NCBI GenBank assembly: GCA_024760545.1
Contig: CP060501.1
Coordinates: 558,001 to 622,000 of the forward strand
Length of the DNA stretch: 64,000 nt
Origin: Nitrospira sp.
GTDB taxonomy: Bacteria; Nitrospirota; Nitrospiria; Nitrospirales; Nitrospiraceae
Direction: 5' to 3'
Positions 8,367-16,639 of the stretch are shown here, piece by piece. The translations under genes and the position numbers were made by a program. Position 1 is the first letter of the stretch; each line of letters opens with the position of its first letter. Under the pieces are notes generated by a model. It saw nothing but the letters and a program-made list of their open reading frames with translations, did not search any database and was not told the origin of the DNA.

Positions 8367-8687
8367 TCACTTCGTGCGGACCTTCACGATGACCGCGGCA
8401 ATTTCCTCCAACTTCACCGTGGCGTCGAAGAATTCCATCCCCGCCAGTTCCGTCAGTTGAACCGCGTGGGAGCCGACCTTCGCAACTTTACCGTCCAGGT
8501 CATGGCCTAATTCCAACTTGACCTTCACCCGCTTTCCGACCTGTTGCTCGAGCGCCGACTTGATGGCATCGGGGCTGCTCAAGTCCACGGTCGGTTCGTC
8601 CGCCGACACCATTGTCGGCATTCCGGCAAGCCAGAAACTAAAGATCAATGCCATGGCACAGACCACCATCGCCATCCATCGATTCAT
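8367..8687 (-). CDS. secreted small protein with beta-barrel-like mature part
   Basis: 106 aa from ATG 8687, preceded by AAGGAGG at good spacing; a longer frame from 8735 would disrupt the signal peptide. Residues 1-28 are a Sec signal peptide (MNRWMAMVV..., hydrophobic core, cleavage expected after VSA). The mature part has KRVKVKLELGHDLDGKVAKVG and VQLTELAGMEFFDATVKLEEIAAV, which alternates like an Sm-like/SH3-like barrel. Exported, probably periplasmic. No recognised family name. It lies convergent to the PilZ gene. Confidence 0.75.
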   Translation of the reverse strand: MNRWMAMVVCAMALIFSFWLAGMPTMVSADEPTVDLSSPDAIKSALEQQVGKRVKVKLELGHDLDGKVAKVGSHAVQLTELAGMEFFDATVKLEEIAAVIVKVRTK

Positions 8688-8738
8688 GAAGTCCTCCTTA
8701 GTAAGTGACAAGGGACGATAGAGTAACGGAAGCACCGA

Positions 8739-9104
8739 CTAAGCACTATCGCGATGAACCGTTCCCGGTGAAAACGCCGGAATACAAATGGCGAGATACT
8801 CGGCTCCGTCCGGACCGGGCGTGCTATACCGCACCCATTCTCCGCGCGCGGTCATCACGGCCTGTCCAGCCTGTACTTCCAGTACGTTCTGCTTCGTCTC
8901 CACCCGCAGCATCCCGCGCAAAACCACCGTGTATTCGTCGAACTCCGGCATTTGCCCAGGCTCCTGCCATCCCGTTGGACTCTGCATGCGGGCAATACTC
9001 ACCCCTGAAGTGCCGGAATTCACTCGGCCGATGAACTCGTCGATCAGCTTCGGTTTGTTCCCCGCCGCCGGCACTCGCGTTGGACGTTCGATTAAAATCG
9101 CCAT
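8739..9104 (-). CDS. cupin-domain protein
   Basis: A 121-aa single cupin barrel. The stretch GQMPEFDEYTVVLRGMLRVE is the first cupin motif (E and H positions partly replaced), and GQAVMTARGEWVRYSTPGPDGAEYLAICIPAF is the second. GCAAGGAG lies upstream of ATG 9104. The usual two-histidine metal motif is not intact, so it may bind a ligand rather than act as a metal enzyme. It is co-oriented with the pyrophosphatase gene 47 nt downstream on the same strand. Confidence 0.8.
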   Translation of the reverse strand: MAILIERPTRVPAAGNKPKLIDEFIGRVNSGTSGVSIARMQSPTGWQEPGQMPEFDEYTVVLRGMLRVETKQNVLEVQAGQAVMTARGEWVRYSTPGPDGAEYLAICIPAFSPGTVHRDSA

Positions 9105-9151
9105 CGGTTCTCCTTGCCGTCCGGTTGCTCAGAACTCCTCATCCGCGCAAG

Positions 9152-9883
9152 CTACAACTTTCTCGGCCACAAGGAACTCAGTTCAGGATACTTCGCTCGG
9201 TAATCGGCGTGGCTGGCACGGATGACCTTCAATGCTTCTTCCCGTCCGTACACGCTGGTGATTTCCACCTTGTGATGTGTCGTCCCGGGGGCGCTTTTAT
9301 ACGTCAGAAAATAATGCTGCAACCGATCCATGAGCGCCGCCGGACATTGTGAAATGTCCGTGAAGTTGCCGTACACGGCATCGTCCCGCATCACGGCGAT
9401 GATCTTGTCGTCTGCGTCACCGCCGTCGGCTAGGCTCAATCCGCCGATCGGGAGCGCAGTCAGCAGGATGTCGCTGTGCGGAATGCTCTTTTCCGACAAC
9501 ACGCAGATATCGAGCGGATCACCATCCCCCACCATGTCCTTGCGGCGCGCTCGCTTGCCGAAGATGGCGGCCACTTGTTCTCCGGAATAGGTCTGCGGAA
9601 TCAGTCCATAATAGACCGGGCAGAAGTTGGAAAACCGCTGCGGCCGGTCCACCTTGAGAAAACCGCTGCTCTTGTCCACTTCATATTTGACCGTGTCGGT
9701 CGGGACGATTTCGATGTAGGCGGTGACTACGTCCGGGGCTTCTTGCCCGATGGATACGCCGTGCCACGGATGCGCCTTGAACATCAGCCTGAGCAGGCGT
9801 TGGAAGGGATCGCTTCCTCCATATGCGTCAGCCATGTTGTCTGCGTCTTCGTCTCCCTTTCCCTTCCCTCTCTTCTCTCTCAT
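9152..9883 (-). CDS. ppa: family I inorganic pyrophosphatase
   Basis: Soluble Mg2+-dependent inorganic diphosphatase (243 aa), which hydrolyses PPi to two phosphates in the cytoplasm and pulls biosynthetic reactions forward. The metal-binding signature D-G-D-P-L-D is at residues 120-125, preceded by YGLIPQTY and followed by KIIAV and a YFLTYKSAPG motif typical of the longer, eukaryote-like branch. ATG 9883 is used because GGAGGAG sits immediately upstream; the frame could extend to 10039 but those residues are not family-like. The charged N-terminus (KRGKGKGDEDAD) is unusual. Confidence 0.92.
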   Translation of the reverse strand: MREKRGKGKGDEDADNMADAYGGSDPFQRLLRLMFKAHPWHGVSIGQEAPDVVTAYIEIVPTDTVKYEVDKSSGFLKVDRPQRFSNFCPVYYGLIPQTYSGEQVAAIFGKRARRKDMVGDGDPLDICVLSEKSIPHSDILLTALPIGGLSLADGGDADDKIIAVMRDDAVYGNFTDISQCPAALMDRLQHYFLTYKSAPGTTHHKVEITSVYGREEALKVIRASHADYRAKYPELSSLWPRKL

Positions 9884-10297
9884 AGCTCCTCCGCATTGCT
9901 GCCGACCATTCCTGAGATATCCGTCTCTCCTCGATTGGGCGCTAGTATCTCTCAGGAACTCGATCAGGGCAATGGTTTCCAACCTTCTTTTATGGTCTCT
10001 CCCAACGTCGGGATAGAAGCAGGTCGGACGCGTTTGCATACGAGGGATAATTGGCTCTGGAATATCTATGGATATCTTTGATACGGAAACCGGTGTCGGG
10101 CGACAACTCTCGGCGGATGCGCCGTCCGGCTAGGCAACTCTTTTCTTACGGGAGCACCTTTGAATGCGCAGGCATGGGACAGGCTTATCATCCAACTGAG
10201 AGGGAGTTCAGAGAGCGCATCTCGTTTTCAGGTTGCACGTTTCGCGAGATGCGCTCACGAGACATAGCAGAGGGACTCTACCTATTACAATACACGC
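9884..10297. other. intergenic stretch with a strong inverted repeat
   Basis: 414 bp upstream of the pyrophosphatase gene and downstream of a tiny membrane-protein gene. Apart from the 12-bp inverted repeat described separately I see no coding frame with a ribosome-binding site. It probably holds the pyrophosphatase promoter. Confidence 0.4.
10213..10256. repeat. 12-bp perfect inverted repeat (hairpin)
   Basis: GAGCGCATCTCG at 10213-10224 is the exact reverse complement of 10245-10256, with a 20-nt loop. It lies 42 nt beyond the stop of the tiny membrane-protein gene on the minus strand and has no T-run, so it may stabilise that transcript's 3' end rather than be a classical terminator. Confidence 0.6.
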
Positions 10298-10381
10298 TCA
10301 CGTTCCTTTCTTGTAGACCCATATGCCAACACCCACAAGTCCCAGCAACGCTGCTGCCAATGTTAAGAGATTCGCATCCAT
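10298..10381 (-). CDS. tiny single-pass membrane protein, 27 aa
   Basis: ATG 10381 preceded by AAAGAAAGGAG with 5-6 nt spacing. The peptide is MDANLLTLAAALLGLVGVGI followed by WVYKKGT: one transmembrane helix flanked by an acidic N-terminus and a lysine-rich C-terminus, the layout of bacterial small regulatory membrane peptides. It is too short for ordinary ORF calling. No coding neighbour on the same strand within about 60 nt, so probably monocistronic. Family and partner unknown. Confidence 0.6.
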   Translation of the reverse strand: MDANLLTLAAALLGLVGVGIWVYKKGT

Positions 10382-10439
10382 GGTGGCTCCTTTCTTTAGA
10401 TTTATTGCCTTACTTAGACCATAGGAGCTTCTCTGCAAC

Positions 10440-10676
10440 TTAGCGAGCTTTATAATGTGCCCCAACGCAGGGGCGCCTCGGTTCCATCTCCTTCTTCATG
10501 GCTTTCACCACTTGACCAGCCCCAATTCCGGACACGTATCGAGCCCTGGGCTGCACGGTTTCCTTCATTTGGCGAAACGCGAATTCATGAGCATGACGGC
10601 TTGACCACGTAACCTCTTGGCGCGTAGCATATATACAAGGCGTTTCTACTACGCCGTCTGGTTCATCTTCGCGCAT
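10440..10676 (-). CDS. hypothetical protein, possibly degenerate
   Basis: A 78-aa frame. The central and C-terminal residues (FAFRQMKETVQPRARYVSG, then AGQVVKAMKKEMEPR) look like real coding sequence with G/C-ending codons, while the first third does not. There is only a weak GAGGCAGAG before ATG 10676. It may be a small gene, or the 3' remnant of a longer one. No family recognised. Confidence 0.35.
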   Translation of the reverse strand: MREDEPDGVVETPCIYATRQEVTWSSRHAHEFAFRQMKETVQPRARYVSGIGAGQVVKAMKKEMEPRRPCVGAHYKAR

Positions 10677-10799
10677 CTCTGCCTCGTTTAGGCAAGCGAT
10701 CGTTCTCGTTCAGGCCCCGCTGCTTCAACGCTAGAATCGTCCTGCGCATCCTCGGCAAGATAGTCTCGGCTCGGTCAACTCGAACAGGAAGGAGTCGTG

Positions 10800-11009
10800 A
10801 TGGGAGAGCAGAAGCCTATTACCGGCCGGATCCTCGAATCGCTCCAAGGTTCTTCTGAATGCGAGTTCGAGACCTTGGTGACTCGCCTGCCGCAATTTAC
10901 CTGGAACGAACTGTTTTTCGAAATATCTCGCTTGAGTCGAATGGGTCAAATCACTATTACGAGAGGTGTGGGGACCTTCACCATCAGGCAGATTGCCGCA
11001 CTCAAATGA
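10800..11009 (+). CDS. small winged-helix-like hypothetical protein
   Basis: 69 aa from ATG 10800 (GTG 10797 is also possible), with AGGAAGGAG a few nt upstream. The pattern I-x-x-x-L-x-x-S-x-E-C-E-F-E-T-L-V-x-x-L-P, then W-x-E-L-F-F-E-I-S-R-L-S-R-M-G-Q-I-T-I-T-R, then T-F-T-I-R matches helix-turn-helix followed by a beta wing, as in small DNA-binding proteins. Likely a compact transcription factor or DNA-binding accessory, inferred from pattern only. No effector domain. Confidence 0.65.
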   Translation: MGEQKPITGRILESLQGSSECEFETLVTRLPQFTWNELFFEISRLSRMGQITITRGVGTFTIRQIAALK

Positions 11010-11160
11010 CCGAGCTTCTTCCCGGCCCATGATGAGCCTTGAACTTTGGATTGGGACGAGGAAACGGTATCAGGAATCGATTTTGCCGAGAGATGGTCAG
11101 GTTTCACCAACTTGGTGTACAATACCCCTGTGACGAGTCGCCAATCTCTGGGAGACTCTC

Positions 11161-11496
11161 ATGGCACGGAACCACCCGTCTCATCGCGAAGAGACGTATA
11201 GGGCTCGCGCGCTCAAACTCTTTCCATGGATTTGCGCGCACTGCGGACGAGAATTTGACGGCAAAAAGCTGAACCAGCTCACCGTCCATCACAAGGATCA
11301 CAATCACGACAACAATCCACTCGACGGCAGCAACTGGGAGTTGCTGTGTCTCTATTGTCATGACAATGAGCACCAGCGATATCTGGTAGCTGACACGCCT
11401 GGTGAGACCCCGCCGAGCCGGGAGCAGGAACGGCCTTCGACCTTCACACCCTTCGCCCATCTCGCGGGCTTGTTGAAGCGCAAGGACGTAGCCTGA
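11161..11496 (+). CDS. yajD: YajD-family HNH nuclease
   Basis: 111-aa HNH endonuclease of the YajD type. The zinc site is C25-A-H-C28 with C63-L-Y-C66, and the HNH core reads VHHKDHNHDNNP followed by the asparagine and H67-D-N-E-H71. The C-terminal 35 residues are proline-rich and variable. Members are stand-alone nucleases whose biological role is unclear. GGGAGACTCTC lies just upstream of ATG 11161. No restriction or phage genes are adjacent, so a mobile-element origin is not supported. Confidence 0.92.
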   Translation: MARNHPSHREETYRARALKLFPWICAHCGREFDGKKLNQLTVHHKDHNHDNNPLDGSNWELLCLYCHDNEHQRYLVADTPGETPPSREQERPSTFTPFAHLAGLLKRKDVA

Positions 11497-11841
11497 TAAC
11501 ACGTCGCTCGACCCAGGTACCGGCACCCCACAGACTGCAGAAATAGTAGTCGAAGTCGCGCTTCACCGCAAAGAACCTCACCTCCGAATCCTAACGAACG
11601 GGTGCTTTCTCTCGATCTATCGGTGTCCAAGGCATTGGCACTATGAGCGTTTTTCAGTCTGACCGCTTGAATCAATTGGACTTTCTTGCGTGAGGCCGGT
11701 CCATAAGTCCACGGCGGAACTACTGTTTTGTTGTGCAGGCCGCCCTCATGGCGCTCGGCCCTGCGACGGTCTCCTCGGTCGATTGCAGCCCGCTGTCGTC
11801 CTGTATTACGATGCCGGCGCACGCTATACCGAGAGGGCTCT
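11497..11841. other. intergenic stretch without a visible gene
   Basis: 345 bp between the HNH nuclease and the diiron/MBL-fold gene. Several short frames cross it, but none has a ribosome-binding site or protein-like composition. No clear hairpin. Confidence 0.4.
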
Positions 11842-12570
11842 ATGACGACGATTACCGAGGTGGCGCCGGACCTCTTCCGGATCACAACGTTCGTGAAACC
11901 ATTCGACATCCAATTCAGTCAGTTCCTCGTGCGCGATGAACAGCCTCTCTTGTTCCACACAGGACCGCGCGCGTTGTTCTCGGCGACAAAAGACGCCGTG
12001 ATGTCGCTGCTCGATGTTCGGACCTTACGATGGATCGGATTCAGCCATTTTGAAGCCGACGAGTCCGGCACTCTGCCTGAGTGGCAGACCCTCGCGCCAC
12101 AGTCTGACGCGGTATGCAGTGTGGTCGGAAAACTTGTGAGCGTCGATGATTGTCTCTCACTTCGGCCCGCCAAAGGCATGACCGATGGGGAGGTGTTGCA
12201 GACCGGACGGTATCGCTTTCAATTCCTCTCGACGCCGCATGTGCCGCACTGTTGGGAAGCGGGATTGTTGTTCGAGGAAACACAACGGACTCTCTTGTGC
12301 TCGGATCTCTTCCATCAAAACGGCGACGTGGAACCCATCACAGAATCGGATGTCATCGAGCGATGCAGGACCACCCTCGTTGAGTATCAAAAGGGTCCGC
12401 TGGCGAATTATGTGCCGTATTGCACGTTGACGGACACGACGCTGAAACGGTTGGCTGCGCTGCAGCCAAAGACACTGGCGACGATGCACGGTTCCGTGTA
12501 TGTCGGGAATGGGAGCCAAGCGCTGCTTGATCTTGCGGGGGTATGGCGAGAGGTATTGGGGCCACGGTAG
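11842..12570 (+). CDS. MBL-fold protein of the flavodiiron (ODP) type, one ligand altered
   Basis: A 242-aa metallo-beta-lactamase-fold protein resembling the oxygen-binding diiron domain of flavodiiron proteins but without a flavodoxin domain. The core motif reads H69-F-E71-A-D73-E74-S-G; the canonical form is HxExDHxG, so the second histidine is glutamate. Other expected ligands are present: H133/H136, D155 in LLCSDLFH and H216 in TMHGSVY. The ATG at 11842 follows a weak GAGAGGG. Related stand-alone ODP-like proteins may reduce O2 or NO or act as sensors; activity here is unproven given the changed ligand. Confidence 0.8.
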   Translation: MTTITEVAPDLFRITTFVKPFDIQFSQFLVRDEQPLLFHTGPRALFSATKDAVMSLLDVRTLRWIGFSHFEADESGTLPEWQTLAPQSDAVCSVVGKLVSVDDCLSLRPAKGMTDGEVLQTGRYRFQFLSTPHVPHCWEAGLLFEETQRTLLCSDLFHQNGDVEPITESDVIERCRTTLVEYQKGPLANYVPYCTLTDTTLKRLAALQPKTLATMHGSVYVGNGSQALLDLAGVWREVLGPR

Positions 12571-12584
12571 ACGCTACGGCACAG

Positions 12585-12610
12585 AACGGTACCATCTCAC
12601 CGTTTTGTTA
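12585..12610 (+). terminator. weak candidate terminator
   Basis: A 6-bp stem (AACGGT at 12585-12590 with ACCGTT at 12599-12604) followed by TTGTTA, 14 nt past the stop of the MBL-fold gene. Short stem and broken T-run, hence low confidence. Confidence 0.3.
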
Positions 12611-12648
12611 GTCACCTCGGCCACCTACGCACGGGAGATGCCGTCGTC

Positions 12649-13017
12649 ATGCGGATTGCCGAATTTGCCTTCATTGTCTATCCTGCCACAGACAAGGCAC
12701 GGTCCCGAGCGTTCTACGAGGGTGTGCTCGGACTCACCCCTGCCATGTCCCTCGACATCCCGGATGGTTTTTGGATCGAGTACGAGATCGGGCCCCATAC
12801 ACTCGCCGTTGGAAAGGAACCATTCCTCAAACCCTCAGGTGATGGTCCCCACCTCGCCATGGAAGTGGAAGACTTCGACCAGACGATCGAACATCTCCAA
12901 CATCACAATGTGCAGTTCGCCCATGAGCCGTTCGACTTGCCCGGCTGCAGGGCGGCGATCATCGTCGACCCCGACGGCAACAAGCTCGGCATCCACCAGC
13001 GAAAAGTGAAGGGCTGA
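12649..13017 (+). CDS. VOC-family (glyoxalase/bleomycin-resistance-like) protein
   Basis: 122 aa with two beta-alpha-beta-beta-beta modules of the vicinal oxygen chelate fold: FAFIVYPATDKARSRAFYEGVLGL in the first half, and PHLAMEVEDFDQTIEHL with IIVDPDGNKLGIHQ in the second. Metal ligand positions are partly preserved (H98-type and terminal acidic residues are uncertain). VOC proteins bind metals or small molecules; substrate unknown. ACGGGAG sits about 11 nt before the ATG. Convergent with the methyltransferase that follows. Confidence 0.85.
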   Translation: MRIAEFAFIVYPATDKARSRAFYEGVLGLTPAMSLDIPDGFWIEYEIGPHTLAVGKEPFLKPSGDGPHLAMEVEDFDQTIEHLQHHNVQFAHEPFDLPGCRAAIIVDPDGNKLGIHQRKVKG

Positions 13018-13057
13018 TGGACCGGGATGCTCTCGCTGAGAAGTTTCCTGTTTCCGT

Positions 13058-13879
13058 TCACGCTCGAATACCGATGACCTCAAGATATTCTCCATACACC
13101 ATGGTACAGTTCGGCCCGGATTGATTGTGCCGCGTCCACAAATCCTCCAATTCTTTCCGAAGGCGTCCCTGGCCGTCCTGGTCGAGCGAGGCGAACGCTC
13201 GATTGGTCGGCCCATAGTAGAGACGAAAGAATTCGACGACCTCAGACGGCGGAAATGGGTATTCGAAGCGATACTGTTGTCTGGTCAAGTTGAGTTCTGA
13301 GAGGCCGCGGCCCAGCCGCTCGCGGACGGTGGTCTCGTCACCCCACAGGACCGGCGCCGGCATTCCAGATGGCGCAATGAATCCCGACACGGTCTTGAAC
13401 ATTTGTCCGACAAAACCCTGTGGCGTCCAATTGGCCATGGCGATCGTACCGCCCGGCACACAGACACGGAGCAATTCGTGCGCAACACGATCAGGTCGAG
13501 GCGCGAACATGGCGCCGATGAGGCTTGTCACGACATCGAATCGGGCATTCGTAAAGGGCAGCGCTTGAGCATCTCCTTCCTCGAAGCGAGCGGACAGTCC
13601 TTCCGCCTCTGCCCGCGACCGGGCACGCTCCACCAGATTCCCTGCGATATCCACGCCGGTAACCTCTGCGCCATCACGCGCTGCAAGCAAAGCCAGTTGA
13701 CCTGAGCCACAGGCGACGTCCAGGAACTGACAATGAGGGGTCACGTTGAGTCGCTCGTAAAACTCGCGGGCCCCTCCTTCCATGTACCGGGAAAAGCGAT
13801 CGTAGTCCCCGGCCGTCCAGATTGCCTTGAGGCGTACCATGACATCCTCCCCTTCAAGCACCATTGCACGTGTCTCCAT
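13058..13879 (-). CDS. class I SAM-dependent methyltransferase
   Basis: 273 aa. SAM motif I is FLDVACGSGQLALLAA, the strand-2 acidic residue lies in VTGVDIA, and the post-motif DAQALPF and VTSLIGAMFAPRPDRVAHELLRV match the UbiE/Coq5-like Methyltransf_11 family. CAAGGAGG lies 7 nt before ATG 13879, a very strong ribosome-binding site. It is transcribed divergently from an AraC-type regulator, which suggests that the regulator controls it, a common arrangement for AraC-controlled enzymes. The substrate is unknown. Confidence 0.9.
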   Translation of the reverse strand: METRAMVLEGEDVMVRLKAIWTAGDYDRFSRYMEGGAREFYERLNVTPHCQFLDVACGSGQLALLAARDGAEVTGVDIAGNLVERARSRAEAEGLSARFEEGDAQALPFTNARFDVVTSLIGAMFAPRPDRVAHELLRVCVPGGTIAMANWTPQGFVGQMFKTVSGFIAPSGMPAPVLWGDETTVRERLGRGLSELNLTRQQYRFEYPFPPSEVVEFFRLYYGPTNRAFASLDQDGQGRLRKELEDLWTRHNQSGPNCTMVYGEYLEVIGIRA

Positions 13880-14079
13880 TGCGCACCTCCTTGTATCTAT
13901 GGTTTACCGTTCATCCTGATGGGCTGCTGTGTGTCGATGGGGCCACTATAGAAGAACCAAACGTGGGCGTCTTAGCCTGGCGTCTGGCTCTCTTAGCAGC
14001 AGAATGATAAGCTACCAGCCCGATTAGCTGGGCGTCCGAAATCGTTTGCTGACTGTCTACCTGCAGAAGGAATCCTTGC
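13880..14079. promoter_or_regulatory. divergent promoter region with repeated GGCGTC boxes
   Basis: 200 bp between the methyltransferase and the AraC-type regulator. TGGGCGTC occurs at 13964-13971 and 14029-14036, and TGGCGTC at 13978-13984; two are spaced 14 nt, a typical helical spacing for AraC operators. On the minus strand TATAGT (complement of 13946-13951 region) is a possible -10 for the methyltransferase. The operator role is inference. Confidence 0.4.
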
Positions 14080-15084
14080 ATGGACGTGCTCTCTGAAGTG
14101 CTGAAAGCCGTGAAGCTCGACGGCGCTGTGTTCTTTAACGGCGAATTCTCTGCACCCTGGTGCGCGCTTGAGCCGGACTCGTGCACCATGGCCGGGTACC
14201 TGTCCGCCCATTCCGCGCATGTGATCATTTTTCACCTGGTGACCGAGGGACGGTGCTATGCGCGCGTGGAGGATGATGGCACGCCGCTGCCTCTGGAGGC
14301 CGGCGACATTGTCATCTTTCCCCATGGTCACGCACACCGGATGGGAAACGGCCTCGCCGTGGCGCCAATGAATAGTGCACAGACTCTACGTCGCGTACTC
14401 GCGGAAGGCCTCAAACTTTCTCAATTCGGCGGGGGCGGAGAACTCACAAAACTCATCTGTGGCTATATGACCTGCGATCTTCAGCTCAGTCGCATGTTGC
14501 TGGCCGGTCTCCCGCCGATCGTGAAGATCAATATCCGGGATAATGCGGCCGGGCGTTGGCTGGAAGACACACTCCGCTATTCAGTGGACCATGCCGAAGC
14601 CTCTGGTCCCGGCGGGGCGGCCGTAGTGGCAAAACTGTCCGAAGCGCTCTTCGTGGAAACGTTGCGGCGGTACATTGCGGGGCTGCCCCCGACGCAGATA
14701 GGCTGGCTCGCCGGTGTCCGAGATCAGGAGGTCGGGAAAACATTGGCCCTGTTGCATCGAGAGCCGGCTCGACCCTGGACAATCGCCACATTGGCGAACG
14801 AAGTCGGTATCTCTCGCTCCGTGCTCGCCCAGCGGTTCCGCAATTATCTCTCAGACACCCCGATCGGGTATCTGACACGCTGGAGAATGCACCTCGCCGC
14901 ACAACTGTTACAATCGACATCGAAGAGTGTGGCCGAGGTAGCCGGGGATGTGGGATACGAGTCCGAACCCTCCTTCAACCGGGCCTTCAAGCGAGAATTC
15001 AAACTTCCGCCGGCGCGGTTTCGCGCCGATACACGATCCCGCGTTCGAAGCACGGCTCCATCGCCGGTTTTGGTTGAATCCTAG
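14080..15084 (+). CDS. AraC-family transcriptional regulator with N-terminal cupin
   Basis: 334 aa. The N-terminal ~190 residues are a cupin-type ligand-binding domain (Cupin_6 class: LEAGDIVIFPHGHAHRM and GGGGELTKLICGYM are its signatures). Residues ~230-320 carry the double helix-turn-helix: WTIATLANEVGISRSVLAQRF, then the second helix set with VAEVAGDVGYESEPSFNRAFKR and the terminal PPARFR. It is divergent from the methyltransferase gene 200 bp away. It likely activates that gene or itself in response to a small ligand. AGAAGGAATCC precedes the ATG. A single operon member. Confidence 0.93.
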   Translation: MDVLSEVLKAVKLDGAVFFNGEFSAPWCALEPDSCTMAGYLSAHSAHVIIFHLVTEGRCYARVEDDGTPLPLEAGDIVIFPHGHAHRMGNGLAVAPMNSAQTLRRVLAEGLKLSQFGGGGELTKLICGYMTCDLQLSRMLLAGLPPIVKINIRDNAAGRWLEDTLRYSVDHAEASGPGGAAVVAKLSEALFVETLRRYIAGLPPTQIGWLAGVRDQEVGKTLALLHREPARPWTIATLANEVGISRSVLAQRFRNYLSDTPIGYLTRWRMHLAAQLLQSTSKSVAEVAGDVGYESEPSFNRAFKREFKLPPARFRADTRSRVRSTAPSPVLVES

Positions 15085-15467
15085 ACGCTCATTCATTGAA
15101 ACGCTGTTTGCCGCTGCACTAACCAAGACCCAACTACTCACCGTACAGTCTCACTCGTTGTCTAGTTATTTATGACACTTCCTTCCAGCCTGCAAAAACC
15201 CACCGGTTCGTTTCTCCCTTCGATCTTGTATTGACCGTCAACAAGACGACGGAGTCCGCGCCGCTACTGACCACGGTTATTTTCTCCAGCAGTCATACCT
15301 CTCGTCCCCAACCTTCCCCACTTGCCGATTCTTCTCGGCCGTCGCTTTGTACCTGAGAATGGATGTGTCTGTGATTTTCGGCTAGACTGATTTATCGGAG
15401 GTGGCGACGGCTCTCCTAGGCATGAGACGCCGCGCCCTCCGACTAAGGTGATGCGACGACAAGTCCC
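15085..15467. other. intergenic stretch without a visible gene
   Basis: 383 bp between the AraC gene and a small membrane-protein gene. It is C/T-rich on the plus strand and contains no frame with a ribosome-binding site; a regulatory leader for the next gene is possible (CGGAGGTGG near 15399 does not match a start). Confidence 0.35.
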
Positions 15468-15917
15468 GTGACTTCCTTGCCCGACACGACGCACGACGGT
15501 AAGAGGCCGCATGGTCTCGTACAGGTCGTGAAGGCCGGCGTTATCTATTTTCTCGTCGCGATTGGAACGGGATTAGTTCTTGAGGTGATTCGAATGCAAG
15601 TGGTTGCGCTGCATGTCAGCGAACGGCTGGCCGAGATAATGGAGATTCCGAACGTTCTGCTGGCCACGATCGTCGGAGCGCGCTGGGTCATCGACCGATT
15701 TGCGTTGCCTCCCCTGCCAGGCATCCGACTTGGCGTGGGTCTCGTGGCCCTCTGCCTGATGCTTCTGCTGGAATGGACAGTCATGCTCCCCATCCACGGC
15801 CTCTCATTCAGGGAGTACGTCGATGGCCAACAGACCGTCGTAGGAATAGTTCCCCTCGGAGCGCTCAGCGTGTTGACGGTCATGCCCTTTCTCGTCGGGT
15901 ACCGATGGGAGCGCTGA
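15468..15917 (+). CDS. four-helix integral membrane protein, unknown function
   Basis: 149 aa from a GTG. Four hydrophobic helices: around residues 20-45 (VVKAGVIYFLVAIGTGLVL), 55-80, 87-105 (LGVGLVALCLMLLLEWTVML) and 120-145. No charged catalytic motif in the membrane. The GTG start has no clear Shine-Dalgarno, so the N-terminus is tentative. I do not recognise the family. Confidence 0.6.
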   Translation: MTSLPDTTHDGKRPHGLVQVVKAGVIYFLVAIGTGLVLEVIRMQVVALHVSERLAEIMEIPNVLLATIVGARWVIDRFALPPLPGIRLGVGLVALCLMLLLEWTVMLPIHGLSFREYVDGQQTVVGIVPLGALSVLTVMPFLVGYRWER

Positions 15918-15964
15918 GAGGGTCTCAATTCATATGATGAATGTGGGATACCAATCTAATCCCG

Positions 15965-16324
15965 CTACGTCTCCATCATCTCCAGCCTAGTATCGAACTC
16001 ATGCCCGCAGGCCGTGCAGCGGATACAATCGGATTCCACCACGAATTCGTCGGTTCGGACCCCCATCCCGCCGCAATCCGGACACCTGGCCAGATGGACC
16101 CGTTCGTCGTTCACCGTTTCGTACTGAGTCCCACGAAGACAATACACCGGCTTTCCATCGAGCAACCACGGCTGCCCTCGCTTATCGACGACCGGCAACA
16201 CGAGATAATGATGGTTCACATAGGTTTCAATGTCCTGCCGGCTCGCGAAACCGTCTTTGATCAACTTCCCTCCCAATGCCTCGTAGAGGGCATACTCTTT
16301 CACGATCGCCTTCGTCGGACCCAT
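15965..16324 (-). CDS. hypothetical protein with C-terminal zinc ribbon
   Basis: 119 aa. Cysteines C81-P-D-C84 and C103-T-A-C106 (with C100 three residues before) form a rubredoxin-like zinc ribbon at the C-terminus; the N-terminal 75 residues are helical and then beta (VNHHYLVLPVVDKRGQPWLLDG). ATAGGAGGGA lies 3-5 nt before ATG 16324. No family name recognised; zinc ribbons of this type mediate nucleic-acid or protein binding. Confidence 0.75.
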   Translation of the reverse strand: MGPTKAIVKEYALYEALGGKLIKDGFASRQDIETYVNHHYLVLPVVDKRGQPWLLDGKPVYCLRGTQYETVNDERVHLARCPDCGGMGVRTDEFVVESDCIRCTACGHEFDTRLEMMET

Positions 16325-16456
16325 ATCTCCCTCCTATCTCTAAGGTTTAGGCCAACCCCTTCGATTGGTGCTGAGATTCCACTCATGAATCCTGTCATTT
16401 CAACCGTACAGCACCTCACGCTGGTGCGTGTCTAAAGATCAAGCAACATCCCGCTA

Positions 16457-16636
16457 CTATGCTGCCCTCCTGCTGGTAACCGACGGTGGTATAGGAACGT
16501 CAACTGATCTACCGGTACTTTGCTTCGTTCCCTTCTGATCTCTACCTCCTTTTGGGTTGAGCATGGTCATACACGCAAGCAGCATCACGACCAAGGTTGC
16601 GAGGCCGATCACGATTCCCCAGTATTCCAATGACAT
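16457..16636 (-). CDS. small single-pass membrane protein, 59 aa
   Basis: ATG 16636 follows the stop of the upstream 72-aa frame by 3 nt (TGA-CCT-ATG), with GAGGG as a close ribosome-binding site, suggesting translational coupling. Residues 1-27 hold one transmembrane helix (MSLEYWGIVIGLATLVVMLL then ACMTML), followed by a positively charged tail (KGGRDQKGTKQSTGR). The layout is that of a small membrane-anchored peptide with a cytoplasmic tail. Function unknown. Confidence 0.5.
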   Translation of the reverse strand: MSLEYWGIVIGLATLVVMLLACMTMLNPKGGRDQKGTKQSTGRSVDVPIPPSVTSRRAA

Positions 16637-16639
16637 AGG

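Noticed and set aside
10051-10443. 130-codon frame on the plus strand
   Set aside because: Antisense of the 27-aa membrane-peptide gene, no ribosome-binding site.
11161-11496. HNH nuclease as sign of a mobile element or restriction system
   Set aside because: YajD-type genes are often chromosomal singletons; no methylase, integrase, or repeats next to it.
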